64,000 nt of DNA from NCBI GenBank assembly GCA_905147135.1, contig LR990051.1, positions 1,555,001 through 1,619,000 of the forward strand. The letters run 5' to 3'. The stretch is from Blastobasis lacticolella (Eukaryota > Arthropoda > Insecta > Lepidoptera > Blastobasidae). Both the position numbers and the translations under genes were made by a program. Of the stretch, positions 56,001 to 64,000 are shown piece by piece; the stretch's first letter is position 1; every line of letters starts with the position of its first letter. The notes beneath the pieces were generated by a model. It made no database searches. It saw only the letters and a list, made by a program, of their open reading frames with translations, and was not told where the DNA came from.

Positions 56001-57580
56001 TGCTCTCGAGAACGAGGGCCTGGGGTCCGCATTGACCATGATCCAGGATTTGGCGATCAGGTAATTACAGTGGAGCGACTACCATCTGACCTCCGTGACC
56101 CTGCTACCAGGGGAACCTGACCAGATTGGATCATGGTAAGAGCATCGGTTAGTGTACCTACAAAAATCAGAAAAAGGTCATTGGTACATGGCGGCACTGA
56201 GGATGAAACTGTCTCTCGCTTATGAGTCGAAACTTCATCAGACCACCGACGCTCCGATTGCAAAAAGTACGTAAGTCATCATCTAGATGACTTGTACTAT
56301 TGCTTTCAAGGCTAGAGTGAATAGGCTGTTTCAAGACGGGCATGCTCCATCTTCGGCCGCATCGTCACTTACCAACAGGCGAGATGGCGGTCTAATGCCT
56401 ATCTCGTATAATATTAAAAAAAAAGTAACCATATTACAACCTTACTTTAACCAACAAAGTCCAGGAAGGCTGCGGCTGTGCCAACAACACGATCAGCTCC
56501 AACCCGATAGCAGTTTTGTCTGGCAAGTCAAGCGTGGTCGGCGTGACGTCATCGAGGGAGTCGAACAACTGCGGGCTGACGAACGTGAACCAAGGAGCCG
56601 GGCCCTCCGTCGGTATGTGAGACTCTTCCTCGTTGCTGAATGCCTGGTAGATGAAGTTTTTAATGTTAGTACGGTGAAGTGAAAAGTGTCACGAGAGGTG
56701 GAAATTATTTTTAACCCCCGTAGAAAAAAGAGGGGTGGTACAGGTTTGACGATCTTTGGATTGGTCAGATGGACCGATTTGAATGCGGTCGTATCTATTT
56801 GAAAGCAAGTGTAATCGAGATGGTTCTTAGCTTTGTTTTATTAAAATCGGTTCAGTCGTTTAGAAAATATTTGAATAAATGTAAAATTGATCAGGGTTAT
56901 TCGACATTTTTTTCGGTGAGGTTGGTGTACCCGACTTCGTTCGCTTACACCTACTTTACCCCTACCTACCTCTTTTTTCTTGCTTATAAACCTTCCTCTT
57001 AAATCACTTCTATTGTTGAAAACCGTATTTCAATCCGTTACGTAAGCGTACATAGATACATACATAAGGACAGACGCGTGGATGATGCCCCTGGTATTGC
57101 AAACGTCCATAGGCTGCGGTGACTGCTTACCATCAGGCAGGCCGCAAGCTTGTTTGCCACCTTAGTGGCATAAAAAAAAAGACGGCGGGAAGCGACTTTT
57201 TTATAGTATACAACATAGAGCTTTTTATACTATGTATTTGGCTTAAGTATCTCTAGATGTAAGCTGGTAATCACAGGCAGTAGCTTTATCAGAACCAGCC
57301 ACACTTATCAGATGTAACGGACAGAAGCAATACATTTTTTAAATTTGATTTGACTACTCACATCATGCAAAAAATGCAACTCGGCCCCCCTAAACACCAT
57401 GCACTTGAACAGTTCCCCGCACTTGGCGTGGACGTCCCTCACGTCGCGCGCCTGCGAGCGCCCCAGCGCCGCCAGCTCGGCGCCCGAGCCGCACACGGAA
57501 GGCAGGAGCTGGGCGGCGCACAGCAGGATGTTTAAGATGTCGTTGATTAGGAGCGGGGTGGTGGCGTCTGTTGTTAGGGT
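46871..57580 (-). CDS. 3' part of an unrecognised 11-exon gene
   Basis: Eleven minus-strand exons: 57362-57580, 56446-56643, 54462-54654, 53235-53377, 52047-52166, 50937-51141, 50486-50575, 49710-49918, 48952-49047, 47778-47921 and 46871-47068. Every junction keeps phase, all borders are GT-AG, and the frame stays open for 604 codons to a TAG. The first visible exon starts at an acceptor, so the 5' end lies beyond position 64000 and the intervening intron holds the retroelements at 58035-64000. The product is rich in predicted amphipathic and hydrophobic helices (for example LARSLLILATRLA, LQYIPPILVNAI, LLQMLITITYEEIQKW) with an acidic loop and a basic C-terminus, which would suit a helical-repeat scaffold protein. 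I do not recognise the family and give no function. Confidence 0.85.
47778..47921 (-). CDS. Exon j of the 11-exon gene
   Basis: 144 bp, 48 codons, phase 0. Acceptor TTTCATCGCCAG, donor CAA|GTAAGTAC. Encodes VIYDHLQLHCEKIYKDLG and PLIYTMFHIGRRPFDQ. Confidence 0.85.
48462..48660 (+). mobile_element. SINE (family B), internally deleted
   Basis: B box GGATTCGAACCC, then TCCACTGTAATTATCTTATC, GGCGGACCCCGGGCC and CGGGACATTAACGTC. It lies in the intron between exons i and j. Confidence 0.6.
48952..49047 (-). CDS. Exon i of the 11-exon gene
   Basis: 96 bp, 32 codons, phase 0. Acceptor TTCTATTGCCAG, donor AGA|GTAAGC. Encodes an alanine-rich segment and ILMTPPGRDSLR. Confidence 0.8.
49455..49680 (-). 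mobile_element. Dispersed 240-bp repeat (family C), inverted
   Basis: GGCCGTGTGGTGTCCGGCAG to TCCTGCAGTGGACGTTTATG and GAGCTGTGATGATC. It lies in the intron after exon h. Confidence 0.65.
49710..49918 (-). CDS. Exon h of the 11-exon gene
   Basis: 209 bp, enters in phase 1 and leaves in phase 0. Acceptor AATCTTCCAG, donor GAG|GTTGGT, which is weak but the only one that keeps phase. Encodes IALAIAEALCSIDEDDK and a helical acidic end. A family C repeat begins about 30 bases into the following intron. Confidence 0.75.
50486..50575 (-). CDS. Exon g of the 11-exon gene
   Basis: 90 bp, phase 1 to phase 1. Acceptor CTTTCCAG, donor ACCA|GTAAG. Encodes the basic stretch VKYKPKKHVRILSLGQT. Confidence 0.8.
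50937..51141 (-). CDS. Exon f of the 11-exon gene
   Basis: 205 bp, ends in phase 1. Acceptor CCATTTTCAG, donor GCTG|GTAAGC. Encodes SLCLSCISRTLDCIPKSF, then LLQMLITITYEEIQKW and a lysine-rich end. Confidence 0.85.
51693..51889. mobile_element. MITE with CAGTCGAGTTCATTAA termini and TA duplication
   Basis: 51695-51887 begins CAGTCGAGTTCATTAATATG and ends with the complement, CATATTAATGAACTCGACTG, flanked by TA on both sides, as expected for Tc1/mariner-type transposition. The whole 193 bp can fold into a long imperfect hairpin. It sits in the intron before exon e, inside another repeat. Confidence 0.8.
52047..52166 (-). CDS. Exon e of the 11-exon gene
   Basis: 120 bp, 40 codons, phase 0. Acceptor GTGTTCCAG, donor CAG|GTATCT. 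Encodes VWCDRRPSWLAGVMAIVGS and a second hydrophobic helix. Confidence 0.85.
53235..53377 (-). CDS. Exon d of the 11-exon gene
   Basis: 143 bp, enters in phase 1 and leaves in phase 0. Acceptor TACTTTCCAG, donor ACAG|GTAAG. Encodes YARAAGALTYVLATIG and DWAACLDKRQ. Confidence 0.85.
54462..54654 (-). CDS. Exon c of the 11-exon gene
   Basis: 193 bp, ends in phase 1. Acceptor CCCCCAG, donor AATG|GTATGTG. Very GC-rich middle encoding AAAELPRPAAGLWYREGGG, then four cysteines in a short stretch. Confidence 0.85.
54889..55681. repeat. 126-bp minisatellite with an inverted leading copy
   Basis: Direct units start at GATGGCGG at 55017, 55143, 55269, 55395, 55521 and 55647, exactly 126 bp apart; the last is partial. 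54889-54985 is a diverged copy in the opposite orientation. Each unit has one or two TGACGTCA or AGACGTCA sites. Because 126 is a multiple of three, a plus-strand frame stays open across units, but it has no sign of being a gene. The array lies in the intron between exons b and c. Confidence 0.9.
55795..56262 (-). mobile_element. Two overlapping SINE copies (family B)
   Basis: A tail piece at about 55795-55978 (ACCATGATCCAGGATTTCGC to AAGAGCATCGGTTAG) is followed without spacer by a second copy, 55983-56262, from GGCGTTAATGTCCCGGTTGTG to the head complement GACCACCGACGCTCCG. Both are in the minus orientation. Confidence 0.65.
56290..56420 (+). mobile_element. LINE 3' end fragment
   Basis: AAGGCTAGAGTGAATAGGCTG, GACGGGCATGCTCCATCTTC and ACCAACAGGCGAGATGGCGG, with an A-rich end. 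Same family as 40876-41080. Confidence 0.55.
56446..56643 (-). CDS. Exon b of the 11-exon gene
   Basis: 198 bp, 66 codons, phase 0 at both ends. Acceptor CTTCATCTACCAG, donor AAA|GTAAGG. Encodes PAPWFTFVSPQLFDSLDDV and LELIVLLAQPQPSWTLLVK. Confidence 0.85.
57362..57580 (-). CDS. Exon a of the 11-exon gene
   Basis: 219 bp, 73 codons, phase 0 at both ends. Acceptor GATTGATTCCAG, donor GAT|GTGAGTAG. Encodes a leucine-rich start (LLINDILNILLCAAQLLP) and ends FRGAELHFLHD. Confidence 0.8.
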
Positions 57581-57591
57581 CTGGAATCAAT

Positions 57592-57835
57592 CATCACAGC
57601 CCATAACAGTCCACTGCAGCACTCAGGGCCTCAAGGCACAAGGCACAAGGGGAGGTTATTGCCATTATCTCCACGTTCGGCAGGCGGATTGAAGATCGCA
57701 GTAATATAAGTATAACAGTGGAAAACGCTGCTGCCCATTTTCCACTCTAGATCTTTTGCCTCGTAAACATTAGTTGACTTGTACGATACCCACGAGGGTT
57801 GGTGCTATTCTACTCTGCCGGACACCACACGGCTA
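57592..57835 (+). mobile_element. Dispersed 240-bp repeat (family C)
   Basis: Begins ATCACAGCCCATAACAGTCC and ends GGTGCTATTCTACTCTGCCG and GACACCACACGGC. It lies just upstream of exon a, about 12 bases from its acceptor. Confidence 0.7.
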
Positions 57836-58034
57836 TTATATCTTCTTATTTCAATGTAAATACAATTTCATTTCGTATGAATAAAAATTTAGTGATCATG
57901 AAAAATCGAAGAGATTGGAAAGTTAACCTTCATGGTTAGTGTTAGACTGGTAATACCACACAGCGCCATTAAGCCCCACAGCTTGTGTTATGGGTGTTAG
58001 ATAACTGATAAACTGTTTAAAAAATATATAATAT

Positions 58035-58294
58035 TGTTAGCTGCGTTCTCCGTGCAGAGGGCGCCACCAGTCAACGACCATATATAAGGACCAGCGGGAC
58101 CAATGAATCGGTCTATTTTGACTGCGGCGCGCGCTCGTTTAACTTTCATTCTCCGTGCTAATTTCTGTTTCGCGTAGTAATTAATTATCCACATGTTTGT
58201 TTCGTTTTCAATTTAAATAATAAACATAAAATTGTTTATTTGTCGGTAGTTCTTCTTTTTTTAATAATAATTGCAATCTCCTCTTCTAAAATCA
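58035..58294 (+). repeat. LTR of a third Ty3/gypsy element, Ty3-C
   Basis: Starts TGTTAGCTGCGTTCTCCG and ends near CTAAAATCA. It has a TATA box (CATATATAAGG, about 58078) and a poly(A) signal (AATAATAAACAT). The 3' border is uncertain by a few bases because it overlaps the primer site. No partner LTR is in the window. Confidence 0.65.
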
Positions 58295-58309
58295 GAAGTG
58301 GGATTCGAA
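58292..58309 (+). promoter_or_regulatory. Ty3-C primer-binding site, tRNA-Leu type
   Basis: TCAGAAGTGGGATTCGAA is complementary over 18 bases to the T-arm and acceptor side of insect tRNA-Leu(CAA), omitting the terminal CCA and the next bases. The tRNA comparison is from memory. Confidence 0.55.
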
Positions 58310-58347
58310 AGCCATCAGCCGCCGAGTGTCATTTCTGATCACGCGAT

Positions 58348-58695
58348 ATGTCAAGTAAAAAACGTGCACCACCGCGAGAGCGCGCGCCATCGCCCAGGAT
58401 TTATCCCAATCTAGGTGCGTTAGCGGCGACCATGGACGCCATCCTCAACCGGCTGGCGACGCTGGAGCAACGTGGTGGGGCGACCCCCGCCAGCATCGGC
58501 TCACACCCTACGATAGCTGCCGCCGGTGCCGCGAGAGCGGCGTGGTCGCGCCGCTGCCGCCCGACGCCGGAACTGGGTCCGCGGCGACAGCCGGCAGCGA
58601 CGTGACGGAACGCCTCATTGACGCCCTTAAATCCATGAATCCGGTGAGGTCTAACCAATATTATGTGTCTGATTTTGATCCCAATTATGATATTC
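58348..58695 (+). pseudogene. Ty3-C gag N-terminal fragment, frameshifted
   Basis: The first frame (58348-58605) begins MSSKKRAPPRERAPSPR and includes AATMDAILNRLATLEQRGG, a typical coiled Gag start. A frameshift near 58535-58545 moves the continuation, which reads ERLIDALKSMNPVRSNQYYV and SDFDPNYDIQ to about 58695. The rest of the element is missing, cut off by the Ty3-B LTR. Confidence 0.65.
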
Positions 58696-58721
58696 AGGTA
58701 CCGAAATGAGAACAAACTGGC

Positions 58722-59023
58722 TGATACAACAACAGGATATATTTTTTTAATTAATTTAGACTTCGAGTTCCGTCGCGTTCGGCGCCGCAACAAAAGTGAT
58801 GCCAAAATGGTCGTCCCCACTACTCCGTGCTATATTTTTTTGCCGGGGGAATACAGCGCATTGATTGGTCAACGTCACCTCGTACATTGACCAATCACCA
58901 CGGTTGACACAACATTTAACCAATCCTGTTAAAGCAAGATAGGAGTTACCATTTTTAAAAATTAGAAGAAATGTTGCCGTGATAATCATACAATTATTAC
59001 TCCCAAAAATTAACACCCTAACA
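58722..59023 (-). repeat. Ty3-B 3' LTR (outer border uncertain)
   Basis: The inner border at 59023 is fixed by similarity to Ty3-A: the sequence ...CACCCTAACA is followed by the same hairpin module as in Ty3-A. In element orientation the LTR starts TGTTAGGGTG. The outer border is proposed at a TG at 58722, giving 302 bp, close to the 300 bp of Ty3-A; the second LTR is outside the window, so this cannot be checked here. Confidence 0.55.
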
Positions 59024-59085
59024 ATCGACCGTCCTGACATCGTGAGCGCCCCCGCACACGATTCCAGGTGGAACCCTAACAATCG
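59015..59085 (-). promoter_or_regulatory. LTR-adjacent hairpin module of Ty3-B
   Basis: ACCCTAACAATCG (plus strand) spans the inner LTR edge at 59015-59027 and recurs exactly at 59073-59085, 58 bp away. Between them is a stem (ATCGTG at 59039-59044, CACGAT at 59057-59062, inner GC/GC) and CCAGGTGGAACC. Same arrangement as Ty3-A with different sequences at the repeated ends. Confidence 0.75.
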
Positions 59086-59660
59086 GAGGTATGACCATTG
59101 CATGACCTTTGTTACAACCTTATATTATCAATTTTAATACAAAATGACATCTTATTAACCTACAGATACTAACTATGCAATATAATTAAACAATATTAAA
59201 AGTCGGAATTAACAATTATCATTGGTAACACACACTAAGCCCGGCTTGCACCAAATTCCCAAACGTGCTAAAAAATGAAGTTTAACGTTTTTGATTAAAT
59301 ATCCACTTAAATCTGCTTAAAAACCCGGCAAAAGCCGCCCTTAGAATAACTTAACTTAAAATAGTATTAAACGGCGAGAAAGTAACTTCAAGAAAATACA
59401 TACAGTAAGTACAGGTTATGTGAAGCTATTACAGGCTGTGCATAAATAGAATGTAGGTAAATGTAAGGTAATGTTATAAATATTTTACACAAATACTAGA
59501 TAATTACATCTAGGTAATTCATAATCAATGTAGCCTTTGAAATTTATCTACAAAGTATGCTTTAAATAATAAAAATCAACATATCACAAGGATCGATTAC
59601 TAGAATTTATCAATAACCATATGACAATAATCTATATTTATCTCAGCTCGTGTGAATTCA
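59086..59660 (-). other. Ty3-B 3' UTR, no further structure seen
   Basis: AT-rich, noncoding, between the LTR-adjacent module and the hairpin array. Confidence 0.6.
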
Positions 59661-59663
59661 TCT

Positions 59664-60033
59664 TAATCCCAAACTCGATTATGGGGTACTAAGTGTAGCT
59701 AATATAGAAAATCCCAAACTCGACTATGGGTTGGTATTCGGTATCGATTACTTATAAAATACTTTAGCTACCCAACTCGATTAGGGTAGTTTTCAGATGT
59801 CTGTCTCTCGGCCTCGATTACCATGGACAGTCAGCTACTCAACTCGATTAGAGTAGCATTCAGATGTCTGTCTCTCGGCCTCGATTACCATGGACAGTCA
59901 GCTACTCAACTCGATTAGAGTAGCATTCAGATGTCTGTCTCTCGGCCTCGATTACCATGGACAGTCAGCTACTCAACTCGATTAGAGTAGCATTCAGATG
60001 CTTGTCTCCAGGCCTCGATTACCTTGGACAGCA
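59664..60033 (-). repeat. Hairpin array in the Ty3-B 3' UTR
   Basis: Stem-loops with a loop AACTCGATTA (plus strand): stems CCCA/TGGG at 59668-59685 and 59713-59730, CTACCC/GGGTAG at 59768-59789, and GCTACTC/GAGTAGC at 59834-59857, 59901-59924 and 59968-59991. They alternate with a second type, TGTC...GG-CCTCGATTA-CC...GACA, at 59801, 59868, 59935 and 60002. The last units form a 67-bp tandem repeat. TCGATTA is common to nearly all loops. Confidence 0.75.
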
Positions 60034-60139
60034 GTAGGATCAACTTATATCAAACATCATTTCTCGTGTCTGATCTGAAACAAAAACATCAATCTGTAGA
60101 GCTATGCCTCTATAAGAGACCTCATAGGTTACTATAGTA

Positions 60140-62880
60140 TTAGTCGTCATTCGATTCGGAGATTGTAGCAAAATGATGTTCGTTGCCATCATCCCTACCA
60201 CAGTCATGATCGGAATCAGTTTCGTTTAGCTCCAAGGCAGAAATGTGAATCCATGGCATTATGCGGTCCGCTGCAACTGTAGTCGGACGTTTGTTCTGAG
60301 AGTTACTCATGCCTGGAATTGGAGCTAACTTGTATCTGTCCCTACCTAATACTTGAGCTATTCGGTACGGACCGATATACGTAGCCATGAGCTTTTTGCT
60401 CTGCCCATCGTTACTAAAACAGGTTTTCGTAATTTTGACTAAATCTCCTGGGCTATAGGTCCGCGCTGGTTTTCTTCCCCTATCATAAGCCTCTTTTTGT
60501 TTAAGTTGCTCTCTTTCAATTCTCTCCTTAACTTCTTTACGCGTTTCAGAAATATCGCAATCGCCCCGCGGTCCATCGTTCGTTATCTCGTTAAAGATAG
60601 GATTCTTTTCGCCATTCATACAAGAACCAAACAACACCTCGGCTGGGGTTTTACCTATGGTTTTCTGAATGGTGTTGTTTAATCCCCACTGAATGGTCCC
60701 GACATGTCTATCCCAATCCTTCTCGCCGTGTTTGACGGCCATGGCCCGCATAGAGTCGAGGATGGTACGATTGTACCTCTCGACTTGGCCGTTCGACCTT
60801 GGACACGCTACGGCATTTAGAATATGCTTAATGCCCTTTTCAGTACAATACGTCTTAAAAGTGTGTGCCGTGAAGCAGCTGCCCCGATCGCTTATAAGAC
60901 GTTCCGGATTCTTAAAAGTACAGAAAACATCGTCAAGAGCCCTAATGGTATTTTCAGTCTTTGTGTTTCGGACAGGCTTAATAAGACAAAACTTGGTAAA
61001 GCCGTCTACGAGGACTAACAGGTAAGTAAAACCCCTTTTTGATTTCACGAAGGGTCCAAGGTGGTCAACATGTACCGTGTGAAAAGGACGTTCGACTATT
61101 ATAATTGGGTGGAGCAGACCCTCATGCTTTTTCGAATTATTTTTGGCAAAAGCGCATTCAATACACGCGTTGACGTATTTCCTTACGAATCTTGACATTT
61201 TGGCAAACCAATAATTTTTCTTTATCCGTTCAAGGGTCTTCTCCACTCCAAAATGTCCAATATCATCATGGTTAAGGCGGCACAGTTGCCACCGCGCACC
61301 CTTCGGGACTACCCAGCGCGAATTGTTTTTGTCGCCATCGAAGTATCGGTACAATTTGTTATCTTTCAGTACGTAATTATCTTTTATGTACTGAAGTCCC
61401 TTGTCATCAAGAGCTGAGCTCAATATATCGCAGATCCGACGTAGTTCGCTATCACCAAGCTGGAGAGTGTGCAACCAATCGTCACCAGTAATTGCCATTA
61501 CGACTGGAAACTGGTCAGTCAACGTTTCATCGCTTGTAAGAGCGTTACGTGACAACGCATCGACGTGACCCATTTTCACGCCCGCCCTATATTCAACCGA
61601 ACAGTCAAATTCTTGGAGAGACAACCACCAGCGTGCTATCCGTGGTATTAGGTCCCTTTTAGTAAAGGTAGAACGAAGTGCGCTACAATCAGTCACAATT
61701 TTGAACTGTTTCCCGAGCAGATATACTCTGAACTTTCGCAGTGAGCATACTACCGCCAGCGTCTCCAGTTCGTAGGAGTGAAAGTTTTTTTCCTCTGGTG
61801 TAGTTTGCCGGCTGTAGTAAGCCACTGGCCGAAAGTCATCGTCTTTTGTAGCGCGTTGCAGTAGGATACCTCCAATACCTAGACGGCTAGCGTCTGTGTG
61901 TAGCTCAGTCTCAGCTTTGGGGTCGTATATAGCTAGAATTGGCCTGTCAATCAGACGGGTTTTCAGATACTGGAAAGCCTCTTCCTGAGCTACGCTCCAC
62001 TCCCAATTTACATCCTTCTTTAGAAGTTTACTGAGCGGAGCGGAAATACTCGCAAATCCTTGAATGAACTTCCGGAAATAACTCGCGAGCCCGAGGAATT
62101 GCCTCACGTTGTGTACATTTTGAGGTCGGGGAAAGTTCATGACACTCAGTATTTTCTTTTCCCCAGGACGAACTCCAGCCCCGCTGATTTCGTAGCCCAG
62201 GTAATCAATATTAGTTCGTAGGAATTCGCACTTGGACAGGTTTAAGGTAAGGTTTGCCTTTTCAATCATCTGGAGTACTTCCTCGAGCCGTTCCAAGCAC
62301 TCATTTGGATCTTTCGCAAATATGAGGATGTCGTCTATATAAGCCGTGGCCTTACTAAAACGAGTCGCCCCCAATATTGAATTTATCATCCGCTGAAAGA
62401 CGGCAGGCGCGTTCGCTAGGCCGAACGGCATACGGTTGAATTCGTATTGGCCGTCCGGCGTGACGAAAGATGTCAGGTGTTTACTTTGTTCATTAATTGG
62501 AACTTGGTAGTATCCCGAAGCGAGATCGAGCGTTATAAAATAAGCTTGGCCACTAAGACGCGCAATCTCATCCTCAATTATCGGCATTGGGTACCTTTCC
62601 TTCACCGTAATAGAGTTTAACATCCGGTAGTCTACGCACAGCCTAAGCGAGCCATCCTTTTTCCGGACAAGCAGGATCGGGCTAGCGTATTGAGAAACCG
62701 ATTCCCTCACGACCCCAGCGTCTAGCATTTCGTTTACCATCGAACGCACCTTATCTCGCTCATGGTGAGACAATCTGTACGGACGATAGACTACCGGCCG
62801 TTCGTTAGTAAGCTCGATGCTCATTTCCGCCGCATTTGTACAACCCAAATCTTTAAGTGATTTGGCAAAACAATGGGAAT
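60140..62880 (-). CDS. Ty3-B Pol part (RT, RNase H, integrase)
   Basis: About 910 codons downstream of the frameshift. It aligns along its length with Ty3-A: RT with LDLASGYYQ and YIDD, RNase H with LHTDAS and HSYELE, an HHCC-like integrase zinc site (HDDIGHFG, CIEC), the DHLGPF, SDRGSCFT and NGQVERYN blocks of the integrase core, and a GPYRI module. It ends in an acidic, aspartate-rich tail. All catalytic residues I can place are present, so only the frameshift upstream marks it as broken. Confidence 0.9.
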
Positions 62881-64000
62881 ATTTTTTTTAGAATTGCAAC
62901 TAGTTTATTTTTTACATCGTACGGTACACTATCGTCCACGCGTATTTGGTTCTCGTCAAGTTCACTGTTTGAGTCGGCACGTATCTCCGTCGGCTGTACG
63001 ATCACCCTATTGACAACATCGACCTTCTCCCCCCTACACAGCACCGTATTACCGTAAATTACGCAGGAAGTATTGTATGGGAGTACCGTCACTATCAGTC
63101 GACCATTTTTAGGAAAACACAAACCTCCACATATGTGATATTTATTGTTAGGCTCTCCCGCTACGACGCTTCTTAGAAGAGCAGTACCGCTAAAATTGGA
63201 ATCTGTCTTAGCTACGACTGATGCCGGCCCATATAACTCAACTACGTCCATTGTTCTTATAGACAGAGGTGACTCGACAGCCGAAACAAGGTCTGTGGTT
63301 GGTAATTCCTTGCTTACATCCATAAATTGTAGTTTTGTGGCGTCTTTATAGACAATTATATGTGCCTGCTCAGTATAAGATTGACCTATTAATACCGGTT
63401 TTTCCAGCAAACTGTCAACCACCACCCTGCACGGGACCGTCGCTTCAACTCCATCAATACTAAGTTCTAGCAACAACCCGCCGATAGCCTGGACAATGCT
63501 ATTACCAAAACCCGTTAAGTGTGATTGCACATTATCGTGAGTTAGGCCTAAGGTACGAACCACAGACTCTTTTAGAAGCGTCACATCGCTCCCGAAATCA
63601 ACGAACGCTTCAAATGACACGTCTTTGATTATCACATTCTTCATAAACTTTGAACCTCGGCTAGTCTCTTTTCCGGGATCGACGGTACCATCAATACACA
63701 TTGTTTTTTGCACAATGTTAGTCTTTGGAGCTTTGTCAGTCTTAGGGTAAGACGTACAATTTTCCACCAAATGACCGATCAAATTACATTTAGTACACTT
63801 TAAGAGTGGTTTTGGGCAATGAAGAAAGCTATGGCCCTTCTCTTTGCAATTGTAACAGCTGGAAATGTAACTTTGCTTGTTTGGTTTATTGTTTAAAGAG
63901 CTGTTATTGATGGTACTGTCGGCCTTGTTTCTAGACTGACTTCGATCAACAGGATTATAAGAATCTCTGCTGCTCATTAAGTATTGTAACAATTGATCTG
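62853..64000 (-). CDS. Ty3-B Gag C-terminus and protease, partial and frameshifted
   Basis: Open from the window edge. Begins within Gag (LQYLMSSRDS aligns with the Ty3-A Gag end). Two CCHC knuckles follow (CYNCKEKGHSFLHC, CTKCNLIGHLVENC), then a protease site VDFGSDVTLL with the same DFG as Ty3-A. The frame leaves the family alignment at an A8 run (plus-strand T8, 62882-62889) and stops at 62853. One base too many in that run accounts for it; a real mutation and a sequencing error look alike here. Confidence 0.9.
   Translation of the reverse strand, partial: DQLLQYLMSSRDSYNPVDRSQSRNKADSTINNSSLNNKPNKQSYISSCYNCKEKGHSFLHCPKPLLKCTKCNLIGHLVENCTSYPKTDKAPKTNIVQKTMCIDGTVDPGKETSRGSKFMKNVIIKDVSFEAFVDFGSDVTLLKESVVRTLGLTHDNVQSHLTGFGNSIVQAIGGLLLELSIDGVEATVPCRVVVDSLLEKPVLIGQSYTEQAHIIVYKDATKLQFMDVSKELPTTDLVSAVESPLSIRTMDVVELYGPASVVAKTDSNFSGTALLRSVVAGEPNNKYHICGGLCFPKNGRLIVTVLPYNTSCVIYGNTVLCRGEKVDVVNRVIVQPTEIRADSNSELDENQIRVDDSVPYDVKNKLVAILKKIFPLFCQIT

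Larger units (their letters stand above)
58722..64000 (-). mobile_element. Ty3/gypsy retrotransposon Ty3-B, 5' end outside the window
   Basis: Same organisation as Ty3-A and clearly related along the coding region, but a distinct family: LTRs differ, and the 3' UTR hairpins have another loop. It is in the sense orientation of the 11-exon gene, inside an upstream intron of that gene. One frameshift interrupts Gag-Pol. Confidence 0.9.

Noticed and set aside
56287..56682. 131-codon plus-strand frame
   Set aside because: It is a LINE end joined to the antisense of exon b.
46871..57580. Naming the 11-exon gene as a nucleoporin, EFR3, FANCI or UNC79-type scaffold
   Set aside because: Helical character is similar, but none of the exon sequences matched what I remember of those families.

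Overview
The window looks like animal nuclear DNA, most probably from a moth or butterfly. That is inferred from intron-containing genes with GT-AG borders, a density of tRNA-derived SINEs, Helitron-like elements, MITEs and LINE 3' ends of lepidopteran type, Ty3/gypsy retrotransposons, and a gustatory-receptor-like exon. I see no bacterial genes, CRISPR array, rRNA gene or free-standing tRNA gene.

Layout. 1-10856 is a large direct duplication: 1-4106 and 6751-10856 read identically, with a 6750-base period. 10857-18730 is repeat-rich noncoding DNA with two Helitron-like elements back to back and a small satellite built on SINE heads. 18731-25671 is a complete, very young Ty3/gypsy element (called Ty3-A here) on the minus strand: identical 300-bp LTRs, a 4-bp target duplication, and one uninterrupted 1596-residue Gag-Pol frame. 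25672-39000 is mostly transposon debris with a few clean MITEs and foldback structures.

39016-40127 (plus) holds the last three coding exons of a probable gustatory receptor. The exons keep a common reading phase and end in the TYxxxxxQF signature; two broken copies of the start of the last exon lie in the last intron. 43979-45538 is a small, internally deleted Ty3/gypsy element with a CsRn1-like character (Ty3-D).

46871-57580 (minus) carries eleven in-phase exons, 604 codons plus stop, forming the 3' part of a larger gene whose 5' end lies right of the window. I do not recognise the protein. Two decayed copies of its last exon sit downstream of the stop codon, and one intron carries a 126-bp minisatellite rich in TGACGTCA. 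Its upstream intron holds the remaining retroelements: a plus-strand LTR with a gag fragment (Ty3-C, 58035 to about 58695) abutting the 3' end of a second large minus-strand Ty3/gypsy element (Ty3-B, about 58722 to beyond 64000), which is related to Ty3-A but has one frameshift.

The most unusual signals are in the 3' untranslated regions of Ty3-A and Ty3-B. Each carries a series of short stem-loops whose loop is nearly constant while the stems change and stay complementary. Each also has, next to the 3' LTR, a 57-58-bp module in which the first bases of the LTR are pre-copied upstream of a hairpin. These are visible directly in the sequence; what they do is unknown.
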